The translations under genes were made by a program, and so were the position numbers. Shown here piece by piece: positions 43,820 to 51,892 of a DNA stretch of 64,000 nucleotides. This DNA is from Roseovarius mucosus DSM 17069. Its GTDB lineage: Bacteria; Pseudomonadota; Alphaproteobacteria; Rhodobacterales; Rhodobacteraceae. Below the pieces are notes generated by a model. The model saw only the letters and a list, made by a program, of their open reading frames with translations, had not been told where the DNA came from and searched no databases. The stretch spans positions 1 to 64,000 of the forward strand of contig NZ_KN293989.1 of NCBI RefSeq assembly GCF_000768555.3, read 5' to 3'. Position 1 is the stretch's first letter, and each line of letters opens with the position of its first letter.

Positions 43820-45390
43820 CACGATTCCTCCGATTTTGATTTTTCTGAATTGAAACGTCGTCTGACCAATCCGACGGTAAAGGCTAGAGCCCAGACCGCA
43901 CAGATGAGCGCCAGCGATGTCCAATCACCGAAACGTGCGTAAGGTGTGGGCGCAAGCGCTGTCGGCAGGCTGGCATCTATGACTCCAGTTTGTCCGGTCT
44001 CGAGGCGCGCGATGATCTCTCCCTTGGCGTCGATGATCGCGGAAATCCCGGTGTTGGCCGCCCGGACTACAGGAAGCCCTTCTTCGACCGCGCGCATGCG
44101 CGCGGAGGCGAGGTGCTGCTCGGGTCCGATGCTGGTCCCGAACCAGGCATCATTTGTGGCGTTGAAAATCCAGTCGGGGCGAAAAAGGTCATCGACTACC
44201 TGGCCCGGAAAAATGATTTCGTAACAGATCGCCACCGCGACCAGAGGCGCACCCGGGATCGCCAGCGTGCGTGGCCCTGGTCCTGGCGTGAAATCACCCA
44301 AACCTTCGGTCAGCCGCTCGATCGGCAGCCAGCCTCTCAGGGGCACATATTCCCCGAACGGAACAAGATGATGTTTTGCATATCCCGTCAGAATTTCGCC
44401 GCTGCCGTCATAGGCTTGAACCGTGTTGAAATATCGGGTTCCCCCATCGCCCTCTACGCGGTCAGGCACGCCTGTCAAAAGGATCCTGCCGTCTGGCAGA
44501 ACCGTGGATAGCCGCCTACGCGCCAAGGCGTCCTCGTCCAGAAAACCGGGAAAGGCCGTTTCCGGCCACAGCAACAGGTCGAAGCGTCCAGGTTGCGCCG
44601 ACAAGCCCAAATATTTCTCCAGCGTTCGCTCGCGGCTGCCCGGTGCCCACTTCTCGACTTGCGGCACATTGCCTTGGACGATGCGCAAAGCGCTGTCCGT
44701 CGGAGGCACATTCGTCCCTAAACGCAGCGCGCCGCCACCCCAGAGGCCCATCACCACAACGGCGAAGAGCACGAGAACAGGCACGCGTCTGTTTGGTGCC
44801 GCCACAATCAACACACCGGGCAACAGCCCTATAAAGACCGTGAGAAAGCTCAGCCCATAGCTTCCTACCCAGGCGGCGGGTTGGCGCAGAGCGGCGTGTT
44901 CGACAAGGGCATAAGCGGCAAGGTTCCAGGGAAACCCTGTCAGGACATGACCACGCAGCCATTCTGCGGCAACCCAGCAGGTTGCAAGCAGAAGACCTGC
45001 CGTAGTGTCGCCGACAGCACGGCGCTGCATGATGGTGGCAAATAACATCGCCGCAATCGCCGGGAAAATGGCCAGTCCGGCGGACAGTCCCGCGACTGCC
45101 GGGATCGCAAGGGCACCGAAACGTTCGGAATCGACGTAAAAGCTCTCGGCGATCCAGGAAACTCCAAACCCGAACTGGCCCATTCCGAAGACCCAGCCGA
45201 TGAAGAAGGCAGGCGCTGTCGAAACCTGCCGGAGGACGAGAAAGAGTGCTGAGAAGGCGACTGGAACAACGATGAGCCATGAGAATGGTGGAAGGGTTAA
45301 AACCGTTAAACCGCCCGCTGCAAAGCTAATCCCTGATCGCAGGGGAATGTAACGGCCACGACCCGTCAGTGGTCGCAAGCCCGCCATCAT
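43819..45390 (-). CDS. lnt: Apolipoprotein N-acyltransferase
   Basis: This 523-residue inner-membrane enzyme adds the third acyl chain to lipoproteins. The N-terminal half has about six spans (FFIGWVFGMGQFGFGVSWIA, TCWVAAEWLRGHVLTGFPWN). The C-terminal half is a nitrilase-like domain with the Glu-Lys-Cys triad: WPETAFPGF (Glu), the Lys probably in GYAKHHLVPFGEYVPLRGW, and VAICYEIIFPG (Cys). FNATNDAWFGTSIGPEQHL is a further hallmark. The start codon overlaps the lspA stop, so both lipoprotein-maturation enzymes are coupled. The longer upstream frame would enter lspA. Confidence 0.92.
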   Translation of the reverse strand: MMAGLRPLTGRGRYIPLRSGISFAAGGLTVLTLPPFSWLIVVPVAFSALFLVLRQVSTAPAFFIGWVFGMGQFGFGVSWIAESFYVDSERFGALAIPAVAGLSAGLAIFPAIAAMLFATIMQRRAVGDTTAGLLLATCWVAAEWLRGHVLTGFPWNLAAYALVEHAALRQPAAWVGSYGLSFLTVFIGLLPGVLIVAAPNRRVPVLVLFAVVVMGLWGGGALRLGTNVPPTDSALRIVQGNVPQVEKWAPGSRERTLEKYLGLSAQPGRFDLLLWPETAFPGFLDEDALARRRLSTVLPDGRILLTGVPDRVEGDGGTRYFNTVQAYDGSGEILTGYAKHHLVPFGEYVPLRGWLPIERLTEGLGDFTPGPGPRTLAIPGAPLVAVAICYEIIFPGQVVDDLFRPDWIFNATNDAWFGTSIGPEQHLASARMRAVEEGLPVVRAANTGISAIIDAKGEIIARLETGQTGVIDASLPTALAPTPYARFGDWTSLALICAVWALAFTVGLVRRRFNSEKSKSEES

Positions 45391-45860
45391 GTGCCTGTTT
45401 TCAACTTGGCGCTCAACCAAGGGGCTATGAGCAGTAGGCCCACGCCACTGACCACGAAAACATCCGCCATGTTGAAGGCGGGCCAATGCGTGGATCCGAC
45501 ATAGAAATCGAGGAAGTCCGTCACACTCCGAAACCGGATGCGGTCGAGGACGTTGCCGAGCGCGCCACCGATAATCGCACCATAGGCGATAGCCTCAACC
45601 GGGTTGGCAGTGCGCACCAACATGACGGTCAACCAGCCGCAGACAGCGAGGGCCAACGCCGTAAGGCTCCACCATGGCGCGCCACCAAGTAATCCGAATG
45701 TCACGCCATCGTTGCGCAGGTAGATGAGATTGAAACCGGGAAAGACCGGAATTCCGGCGCTCAAATCTGCCGCATTGGCGACGACAATTGCTTTTGTCAC
45801 CTGATCGACAAGAAAAGCAGTTCCAGCCGCAATGAAACCTTGGAAATGGGTCAGTTTCAT
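45387..45860 (-). CDS. lspA: Prolipoprotein signal peptidase LspA (second copy)
   Basis: The 157-residue protein has four spans and the LspA boxes: DQVTKAIVVANA, RNDGVTFGLLGGAPWW, GNVLDRIRFRSVTDFLDFY (catalytic Asp region) and HWPAFNMADVFVVSGV (second Asp). The ATG after GGGAGGATGAG is preferred. It begins one base after the ZIP stop. It differs clearly from the copy at 29282 but shares the NDG variant of the usual NRG/NxG box, suggesting both belong to an accessory branch. Confidence 0.92.
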   Translation of the reverse strand: MKLTHFQGFIAAGTAFLVDQVTKAIVVANAADLSAGIPVFPGFNLIYLRNDGVTFGLLGGAPWWSLTALALAVCGWLTVMLVRTANPVEAIAYGAIIGGALGNVLDRIRFRSVTDFLDFYVGSTHWPAFNMADVFVVSGVGLLLIAPWLSAKLKTGT

Positions 45861-45861
45861 C

Positions 45862-46713
45862 TCATCCTCCCAGCCATACATCGAGGAACAACATGATCAC
45901 GAGGCCGGCTGCGAGACCGAGTGTCGCCCTGTTTTGATGGCCTGAACGGTGGGTTTCGGGAATGATTTCGTGGCTGATGACGTAGAGCATCGCCCCGGCG
46001 GCGAAGGCGAGCCCCCATGGCAACAGCGGCTGCGAGATGCTGATGATCCCAGCCCCAAGAAGCCCGCCTACCGGCTCGACAAGACCTGTCAGGGCGGCAA
46101 TCCCCCACGCACGGCGCCTGGAATAACCCTCACCAAGCAATGAGACCGCTACGGCGAGACCCTCGGGAGCGTTTTGCAGCCCGATGCCAATCGCAAGCGG
46201 CAAGCCACCAGACAGACCGTCAGCCCCAAACCCGACACCAACGGCGAGTCCTTCGGGGAAATTGTGGATCGTGATCGCAATGATGAAGAGCCAGACGCGG
46301 CGCAGCGAAGCAGCGTCTGGGCCTTCCCGCCCCGTCTTGAAATGCTCATGCGGCAGCCATTCGTTCATCAGAGCGACCGCGCCCATGCCAAGCAGGATCG
46401 CAACACAAACGATGGCCGCCGGGAGAGCACCGTTGTCGAACTGTCCTTCGGCTGCATCGAGAGCCGGGATGATCAGCGAGAAAAACGAGGCCGCGAGCAT
46501 GACACCCGCTGCGAAGCCAAGTAGCAGATCGCGTGTAGCCCGGGATGGGATGCGCCCGAAAAGAACGGGGATCGCCCCGACCGCGGTCAGCGATCCGGCG
46601 GCCAGGCTTCCAAGAAAGCCAAGGGTAATTGGGGAGAAGGGTTCCAAGCGCTGAGGTCTCGCCGATACGTCAGTCAGCGGCCGAATAACTGCTAAAGATC
46701 TCGGTCGATCCAT
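45862..46713 (-). CDS. ZIP-family metal transporter
   Basis: This 283-residue protein has eight predicted spans and the ZIP signatures: IIAITIHNFPEGLAVGVGFG in span 4 and NAPEGLAVAVSLLGEG in span 5 (the binuclear metal site), and YVISHEIIPETHRSGH near the end. The His-containing loop (WLPHEHFKTG) is short. ZIP proteins usually import Zn, Mn or Fe; here the gene is in a metal-induced operon, so it might take metal back into the cytoplasm for export, or import a micronutrient displaced by the toxic metal (inference). The 5' end overlaps the preceding gene by 44 bp. Confidence 0.9.
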   Translation of the reverse strand: MDRPRSLAVIRPLTDVSARPQRLEPFSPITLGFLGSLAAGSLTAVGAIPVLFGRIPSRATRDLLLGFAAGVMLAASFFSLIIPALDAAEGQFDNGALPAAIVCVAILLGMGAVALMNEWLPHEHFKTGREGPDAASLRRVWLFIIAITIHNFPEGLAVGVGFGADGLSGGLPLAIGIGLQNAPEGLAVAVSLLGEGYSRRRAWGIAALTGLVEPVGGLLGAGIISISQPLLPWGLAFAAGAMLYVISHEIIPETHRSGHQNRATLGLAAGLVIMLFLDVWLGG

Positions 46714-47128
46714 CGCCGCGGATCAGGAAGACCTCATAAGCCTCACGATCGTCTTCCGGTCCCATGCCCGGCGATCCATAGGGCATTCCGGGCACCGCCA
46801 ACCCCACTGCATCTGGACGCTCATCCAACAAACGCTGAATGTCTGATGCCGGTACATGTCCTTCGATCACGTAGCCGTCGACCAAAGCCGTATGGCAGGA
46901 GACCATGCGCTGAGGCACGCCATTGTCGAGTTTGAAGCGCACAAGAGATCCCCCGAACATGTCCTCGCCTGTCGGCGCGAATCCGCTTTCCTCGAGGTGC
47001 TTCATCCAGGACAGACAACAGCCGCAGCCGTTTGTCTTCCGGACATCAATCTGGATCGCATCGGCGACAGCTTGCGCCGCGGGGAACAAGGCCAGCGTGA
47101 CTGCAAGGGCGAGAGCCAGTCGTTTCAT
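46670..47128 (-). CDS. DUF411 periplasmic metal-binding protein
   Basis: This 152-residue protein has a signal peptide (to AQAVADA) and the DUF411 signature: VRKTNGCGCCLSWMKHLEES, RMVSCHTALVDGYVIEGHVP and LAVPGMPYGSPGM. The CGCC motif and conserved Cys-His and Met-Gly-Met residues suggest Cu(I) or similar soft-metal binding. DUF411 proteins occur in copper and silver resistance clusters (CopG-like). It sits between the M23 peptidase and ZIP genes in the operon. Confidence 0.88.
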   Translation of the reverse strand: MKRLALALAVTLALFPAAQAVADAIQIDVRKTNGCGCCLSWMKHLEESGFAPTGEDMFGGSLVRFKLDNGVPQRMVSCHTALVDGYVIEGHVPASDIQRLLDERPDAVGLAVPGMPYGSPGMGPEDDREAYEVFLIRGDGSTEIFSSYSAAD

Positions 47129-47131
47129 GGA

Positions 47132-48505
47132 TTAAAGCCTTTCGGTTGTTGTTTGCATAAATTCGCTGGTGAGCCTCTCGGCCAGTAGCGTGCGTGCCTC
47201 AGCCAATCGCTCAAGTGCAGCCGTGTCATCCGCATCCCGCTCGGCCGCCTCTGCCAGTCGGTCGTCTGAGAGAGGATCCGTCGGGCGACCATCGACAAGA
47301 ACCTCATAATGCAGATTGGGGCCGGTCGCGGTGCCGGTCGCACCGACGCGACCGATCATGTCTCCGGCCATCACGCGCTGCCCTTGTTCGAGTGTGTCCG
47401 GCACCTCGCTGAGATGTGCGTATCGTGTCAGGGTGTCGGATCCATGCGCTATCTCCACCACCCGGCCATATCCACCGCGACGTCCGATGAAGCTCACGCG
47501 TCCGGGCGCCGTCGCTTTCACCGGCGTACCGCTTGCTGCAGCAAAGTCGACGCCGGTGTGCATGCGCACATTCCCATAGACTGGGTGTGTGCGACGGCCA
47601 AAGACGGAACTCAGCCGCGCTCCTTCCACCGGTTGGGCAAAGACACGCAGGACCTCTCCATCAACATAGATCGTCGCTTTGCCGCTGCCGTCATCCGGCC
47701 AGACGATCTCGTAGACCGTTTCACCAAGATTCAGTGCGGCAAAGGCAAGTTCGGGCTGACCGATCCTCTCGTTTCCGTCGCGCGCTTCGCGCCAAAGAAG
47801 ACGCATCGTCTCGCCACCGGAAAGTTCGCGTCGAAAATCCACTGTGCCGCCCAGCATCTGCGCCATGTCGACCGCAAAGCGAGCAGGGATGCCCGCCTTG
47901 TCCAATGCCGCGAAGACAGAGCTTTCGATCACTGCCTCGCCCGCGAACGTCACCATTTCAGGGTCTGGCTCCAACACGCGTGTGACAAGTTCCTGACCAA
48001 AGACCGTTTCGATCCGCACCCCATCGTCAACTGCCAGTTCCACGCGGCTCGGATTTCCGTCCACCTTTGAGATCACAGTGATCTCATGGCCCGGGCGCAA
48101 TCGGCGCAGGTCATATTCTGCACCAAGCGCGAGCGCGATTTCGGCACGCGCAGGCGCAGCGATACCCGCGTTCGCCAGGACCGCATCCAGCGTCTCGCCC
48201 GACGCGATCTCACGCGACCAGGTTATCAAAGGCGGTTCAATCTCGGGCAAGGCGGTTTCTGCGAAGACGGATTGCAAGAGCGGCAGAGGTCGCATTGGGC
48301 TAGCATTGTCGGCGTGAAATGCAGCGGGCGTTGTCACATCGTAGTCGGCGATCTGAGGCATCGAGAGCGGATCGGGAGTCCAGAGGGTGGCTTCAGCAAT
48401 CGCAGGAGGCACTGGCTCTTTGGAAAGAACGCCAGATATGGCGATGGCGGTCACCGAAAAAGCGCCTGCGACCACAGCGCTCGCCAAAACAATTCTAATA
48501 TTCAT
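47132..48505 (-). CDS. M23-family peptidoglycan endopeptidase
   Basis: This 457-residue protein has an N-terminal membrane anchor or uncleaved signal (IRIVLASAVVAGAFSVTAIA). The middle resembles the OapA/LysM-like regions of MepM-type enzymes (SGETLDAVLANAGI, RRLRPGHEITVI). The LytM catalytic domain contains VFGRRTHPVYGNVRMHTGVD (zinc His and Asp), GRVSFIGRRGGYGRVVEIAH and a distal NLHYEVLVDGRPTDPL (HYEV). All zinc ligands appear present. It cuts peptide cross-links to allow wall growth. Co-regulation with L,D-transpeptidases is consistent with wall remodelling. The stop-start overlap with sco is four bases. Confidence 0.88.
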   Translation of the reverse strand: MNIRIVLASAVVAGAFSVTAIAISGVLSKEPVPPAIAEATLWTPDPLSMPQIADYDVTTPAAFHADNASPMRPLPLLQSVFAETALPEIEPPLITWSREIASGETLDAVLANAGIAAPARAEIALALGAEYDLRRLRPGHEITVISKVDGNPSRVELAVDDGVRIETVFGQELVTRVLEPDPEMVTFAGEAVIESSVFAALDKAGIPARFAVDMAQMLGGTVDFRRELSGGETMRLLWREARDGNERIGQPELAFAALNLGETVYEIVWPDDGSGKATIYVDGEVLRVFAQPVEGARLSSVFGRRTHPVYGNVRMHTGVDFAAASGTPVKATAPGRVSFIGRRGGYGRVVEIAHGSDTLTRYAHLSEVPDTLEQGQRVMAGDMIGRVGATGTATGPNLHYEVLVDGRPTDPLSDDRLAEAAERDADDTAALERLAEARTLLAERLTSEFMQTTTERL

Positions 48506-49128
48506 GTTGCCCCCTCTACGTCTTCTGTCAGTGCACGCCGGATCTTCGGCACTGCGAATTCTCTTGGCTCGTGATAGTCAATCATGGTGACGAGTTCACC
48601 CTTGGCATCGAACAGGAATACGCTTGCCGTATGGTTCATTGTATAGTCGCCGCCTTCGGTCGGAACGCGCTCATACGAGGCACGAAATGCTTCTACAGCG
48701 CGGGAAATCTGGTCTTCCGGTCCCGTCCAGCCGCGAATGGCCGGATGAAAATAGCCGACATATTCGGCCATGGCCTCGGCCGTGTCCCGCTCTGGATCGA
48801 CTGTGATGAAGACCACGTTCATCCGCGCGGCGTCGTCCCCGAGATCTTCAAGCCAACCTGAGATATCCGATAACGTCGTGGGGCAGACATCCGGGCAGTA
48901 GGTGAACCCGAAAAACACCATGGTCGGGCGTCCAATCAGGGCTTCTGGGCCCACTTCATTGCCTTCGTGATCGGTCAGTCGGAAATCCATCGCCGACAGG
49001 GGGAGAGGCCTTTGGCCGGCCGGTTTTGGTGCGCCGGGACCGTCTACCCGCCACCAGCCGACCCCGAGCATCAGAGCGACAGCGCCTACACCGGCTGCAC
49101 CGTATTGGACCACATGCCGACGCTGCAT
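48502..49128 (-). CDS. SCO1/SenC copper chaperone (copy 1)
   Basis: This 208-residue membrane-anchored thioredoxin-like protein has the copper site CPDVC in FFGFTYCPDVCPTTLSD (about 78-82) and the distal His in YTMNHTASVFLFD (about 167). SCO proteins load CuA of cytochrome oxidase and may act as thiol reductases. An anchor lies at about 8-25. The start codon abuts the PCuAC stop. A second sco gene heads the same operon. Confidence 0.92.
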   Translation of the reverse strand: MQRRHVVQYGAAGVGAVALMLGVGWWRVDGPGAPKPAGQRPLPLSAMDFRLTDHEGNEVGPEALIGRPTMVFFGFTYCPDVCPTTLSDISGWLEDLGDDAARMNVVFITVDPERDTAEAMAEYVGYFHPAIRGWTGPEDQISRAVEAFRASYERVPTEGGDYTMNHTASVFLFDAKGELVTMIDYHEPREFAVPKIRRALTEDVEGAT

Positions 49129-49595
49129 CAGCTCTCCGGCCCGCGCGCGGCGATCCCCAGAATTGGGACCTCAACAGTCACTTCACCACCGTCCGAGAAC
49201 GTCAGTGTCAGTGGGAAGGTCTCGCCTTCGATCATCGGGTTTTGCAGCTTCATGAGCATGGCGTGCAGTCCGCCCGGTTCCAATGCTACGCTTTGGCCCG
49301 GTTCAATCGTGATTTCGTCAGCAGGCGCCATAGAACTGACGCCGTCGGCGTTGGTTTTCGTCTCATGGATCTGGGGCATCACGGCCAGTGGTGTTGTAAG
49401 CCCGGTCAGCGTGACCGTGTCTTCACCGGTGTTGCGCACAGTCATATAGGCGGCACCAGGGCGGTTGACCCCGATTGAAGCACGGGACCACGCGTTTTCG
49501 ACGACCACATCCTCCGAACCGGCAAATGCCGGAGTCGACATGCCCGAGAGCAGTAAGACAAGGGTCAAACCGTTGATGTAAGATAGTTTTGTCAT
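49128..49595 (-). CDS. PCuAC-type periplasmic copper chaperone
   Basis: The 155-residue protein has a signal peptide (ending AFAGSE) and the PCuAC (DUF461) copper site: MPQIHETKTNADGVSSM and PGGLHAMLMKLQNPM, giving the Met/His Cu(I) ligands. It works with SCO to deliver Cu(I) to the oxidase. The ATG follows AGGAGAATTCTTC. The longer upstream frame overlaps dsbA and lacks a signal, so it is rejected. It lies 28 bp after dsbA. Confidence 0.92.
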   Translation of the reverse strand: MTKLSYINGLTLVLLLSGMSTPAFAGSEDVVVENAWSRASIGVNRPGAAYMTVRNTGEDTVTLTGLTTPLAVMPQIHETKTNADGVSSMAPADEITIEPGQSVALEPGGLHAMLMKLQNPMIEGETFPLTLTFSDGGEVTVEVPILGIAARGPES

Positions 49596-49623
49596 GAAGA
49601 ATTCTCCTGTATCTGGCCGAGCA

Positions 49624-50283
49624 TCAACTTTGGCTGGCCGCAACTTCCGCCGCCACCAGTCGCCGCAGTTCTGCCTCACCAAACGGGTCCAATGGCTTGG
49701 CGTTGACGAAGAACGTGGGCGTTTGTCGAACGCCAACCGCTTCGACATCAGCGCGGTCCTGATTGAGCACGGCCACGACACCGGGGGCCAGCATCTGTGT
49801 CCGAGCAGCTTCGACATCCAGACCACCGCTTGCGGCAATCTCAAGGATCAAACCCGGTGCCGGAGTGCCATGGGACGCCCATCGCGGCTGCTCGCGCAGG
49901 ACCGCTTCCAGCACGGGTTCGAACACATGCTGCATCCGCGCAGCTTCGAGAACACGGATCGCTTCCACCGAAGCGTCCCCGTGAAAGGCAGTGTATCGAA
50001 TGACGACACGGACCGCATCACCGTGCTCAGTCATGATATCCTTGACCACGGGATAGAAGGCGCGGCAGGCCTCGCAAGCTGGATCGAAAAACTCGACAAT
50101 CGTGACAGGTGCCGTTTCGGGGCCGAGGATCGGGGAATAGGGCCGGATCAGCACATCGTTCACTTCAGGCGCGACAGGGACTGCCTCTGCAATGGGTTGG
50201 GGGCGGGTGGCATACCAGGCCGCGCCGCCAAAACCTGCGGCACCAACAGCCAGAACGGATAGAACGAGACCGCGTCGATTCAT
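49624..50283 (-). CDS. DsbA-family thiol:disulfide oxidoreductase
   Basis: This 219-residue exported or anchored protein has a Tat-like start (MNRRGLVLSVLAVGAAGF), then VTIVEFFDPACEACRAFYPV with the active site CEAC (about 71-74) and the cis-Pro loop in RQTPTFFVNAKPLDPFG. The residue pair within CxxC (Glu-Ala) differs from the classical Pro-His, implying a different redox potential. The start overlaps the dsbB stop. The pair can introduce disulfides in periplasmic proteins or repair metal-blocked thiols. Confidence 0.88.
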   Translation of the reverse strand: MNRRGLVLSVLAVGAAGFGGAAWYATRPQPIAEAVPVAPEVNDVLIRPYSPILGPETAPVTIVEFFDPACEACRAFYPVVKDIMTEHGDAVRVVIRYTAFHGDASVEAIRVLEAARMQHVFEPVLEAVLREQPRWASHGTPAPGLILEIAASGGLDVEAARTQMLAPGVVAVLNQDRADVEAVGVRQTPTFFVNAKPLDPFGEAELRRLVAAEVAASQS

Positions 50284-50702
50284 GTTTGTTTTTCCTTCAG
50301 TGAAATGGCCGACAGCACCCCGATCATCGTGAAGGCGACAAGCGCCATCAGCGGAATCGGAATGCCGAAGACCACCTGGTTGTCGTCGGTACAAGAGGGG
50401 CCGGTCGCCTTGCAGGGCTGGATCGCCTCGGGGATCAGCCCGACATAGAGGCCGATGTGATACAACGCCACCGCCGCCCCCCCAAGCGCCAGCGCAACGC
50501 CATAGCGCCCCACGCGAGGATCTTGCCACCACAGCCCGAGCCCAAGAACGACAGCCAGGGGGAACATGAAGGCGCGCTGGAACCAGCAAAGGACGCAAGG
50601 CGTTTGACCAAGAACCTCGCCAATAAAGAGCACGGCAAGCGATGAGATAAGCGCAATGATCCAAGCAAGAACAAGGGCCGTTTCTCCGGAAAGTCGGGTC
50701 AT
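50280..50702 (-). CDS. DsbB-family disulfide oxidase (BdbC-like)
   Basis: The 140-residue membrane protein has four spans. The first Cys pair is in GQTPCVLCWFQRAFMFPLAV and the second in IQPCKATGPSCTDDNQVVFG, the arrangement that passes electrons from DsbA to quinone. The short form resembles BdbC/DsbI proteins. It lies 5 bp after the sco gene that begins the operon and overlaps dsbA. Confidence 0.9.
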   Translation of the reverse strand: MTRLSGETALVLAWIIALISSLAVLFIGEVLGQTPCVLCWFQRAFMFPLAVVLGLGLWWQDPRVGRYGVALALGGAAVALYHIGLYVGLIPEAIQPCKATGPSCTDDNQVVFGIPIPLMALVAFTMIGVLSAISLKEKQT

Positions 50703-50707
50703 GGCGA

Positions 50708-51310
50708 TCAGATCCTCTCTCTCAGATCCGCAAGGATCTCTTCGGCGGGTGTGCCGTAGGGCCAGGAATCGGCGAAGCCCGCCTGCGGATCAAAAAGGAA
50801 CAGGTGCGATGTGTGCCCCATTGTATAGCCATCCGGCGCGCTGGCCTCTTCGATCCGTTCGAAGTAGATCGGAAAGGTTTCAGCGGTCTCAGCGATCTGA
50901 TCGGATGTTCCGGTCAGACCGATGATGCCTGCATCAAAGCGCGGCACAAAGTCGGCAAGAGCCATTGGCGTATCGCGTTCGGGATCAATCGAGATGAAGA
51001 TCGGCTGCACTTTTGCGGCATCCTCGCCAAGTCCATCCATGACCGCCGCCACCTCTGCAAGCGTCGTCGGGCAGACATCTGGGCAATTGGCGAACCCGAA
51101 GAACACAAGCATCCAGCGACCCGCAAAGTCCTCTTCGGTGCGGATCATGCCCATATGGTCCGTCAGTTCGAACTGCGCAAGGAAAGGTGGTTCGGTCTCG
51201 GCTTGGGAAATATCGGCGCGGTAGTCCGCCCACAGTAACAGCCAGATGAAAACGAGCGCCGCGACGCCCGCCAATACCCATAGCACTTTTTGAAGACCTG
51301 AAAGCTTCAC
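50708..51310 (-). CDS. SCO1/SenC copper chaperone (copy 2, operon head)
   Basis: This 200-residue protein starts with GTG and has an N-terminal span (VLWVLAGVAALVFIWLLLW). The copper site is in FFGFANCPDVCPTTLAEVAA and the distal His in YTMGHTSHLFLFD. It is the first gene of a 13-gene minus-strand operon reaching 40701, with most gene borders overlapping or within a few bases. MerR-type promoter C lies 37 bp upstream. A truncated duplicate of its 5' end and promoter occurs at 58536-58734. Confidence 0.92.
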   Translation of the reverse strand: MKLSGLQKVLWVLAGVAALVFIWLLLWADYRADISQAETEPPFLAQFELTDHMGMIRTEEDFAGRWMLVFFGFANCPDVCPTTLAEVAAVMDGLGEDAAKVQPIFISIDPERDTPMALADFVPRFDAGIIGLTGTSDQIAETAETFPIYFERIEEASAPDGYTMGHTSHLFLFDPQAGFADSWPYGTPAEEILADLRERI

Positions 51311-51346
51311 GCCGCTCCGCCCGAATTTGATTCTATATTTTAAGCG

Positions 51347-51377
51347 CGTTTACACCCTCTAGCTACTGTAGGTTCAA
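51347..51377 (-). promoter_or_regulatory. MerR-type promoter C (13-gene operon)
   Basis: Reading the minus strand: TTGAAC, 19-bp spacer containing CTACAGTAGCTAGAG, then TAAACG. The weak -10 suggests dependence on activation. It is identical to promoter E. Confidence 0.82.
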
Positions 51378-51627
51378 GCGTGATTCTTGCCCTGCGGCAG
51401 CACGTCACGCACCTGTGAAGCTAATGCTCTCTATTCAGCGCTTCAAAACCTGCCGTCACTCAATGTTTCGCTGCTTCGTCTGACCCTGCAGGTGGCCATC
51501 AAGGGAAGGCAACGGCAATTTCCGCTAAATCCGACGCCTGCGGAAACCGGGCCTGCAGATACAAAGCTGCTACGCAGATGCACTGCAAGCATGGGTCATT
51601 TTTTAAGGTATCAGTCTAAAATAACGC

Positions 51628-51658
51628 TTGAACCTACAGCGACTACAGGAACTACAAA
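51628..51658 (+). promoter_or_regulatory. MerR-type promoter D (ccmFGHI)
   Basis: TTGAAC, 19-bp spacer containing CTACAGCGACTACAG, then TACAAA. It lies about 235 bp upstream of ccmF, leaving a long leader. Confidence 0.8.
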
Positions 51659-51892
51659 GGACGCGAATCAACTGTCGGATCCTGCTCACGGCATGCACGC
51701 GCAAAGAACTTCATCCCATTCGGTTTTCCGCCCAACCCCAACTCGGTTGCGATTCACAGAAGCGAACACAGGCGGAAAGTGGAGAATGTCGCGATATGAT
51801 CTCACTAGAATGGACGATGAACATGCTGAACTATCCCGATGCGGAAACCTTGTCCGGCTCGGATGCAGAAGCGCTACTCAGGAGGACGCAAA

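Larger units (their letters stand above)
51311..51892. other. Divergent control region between sco and ccmF
   Basis: It holds promoter C (minus) and promoter D (plus), with about 250 bp between their -35 boxes. Apart from them I see only weak short frames. One 35-codon frame from 51796 ends within the ccmF start and could couple translation, but has no clear ribosome site. Confidence 0.55.
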
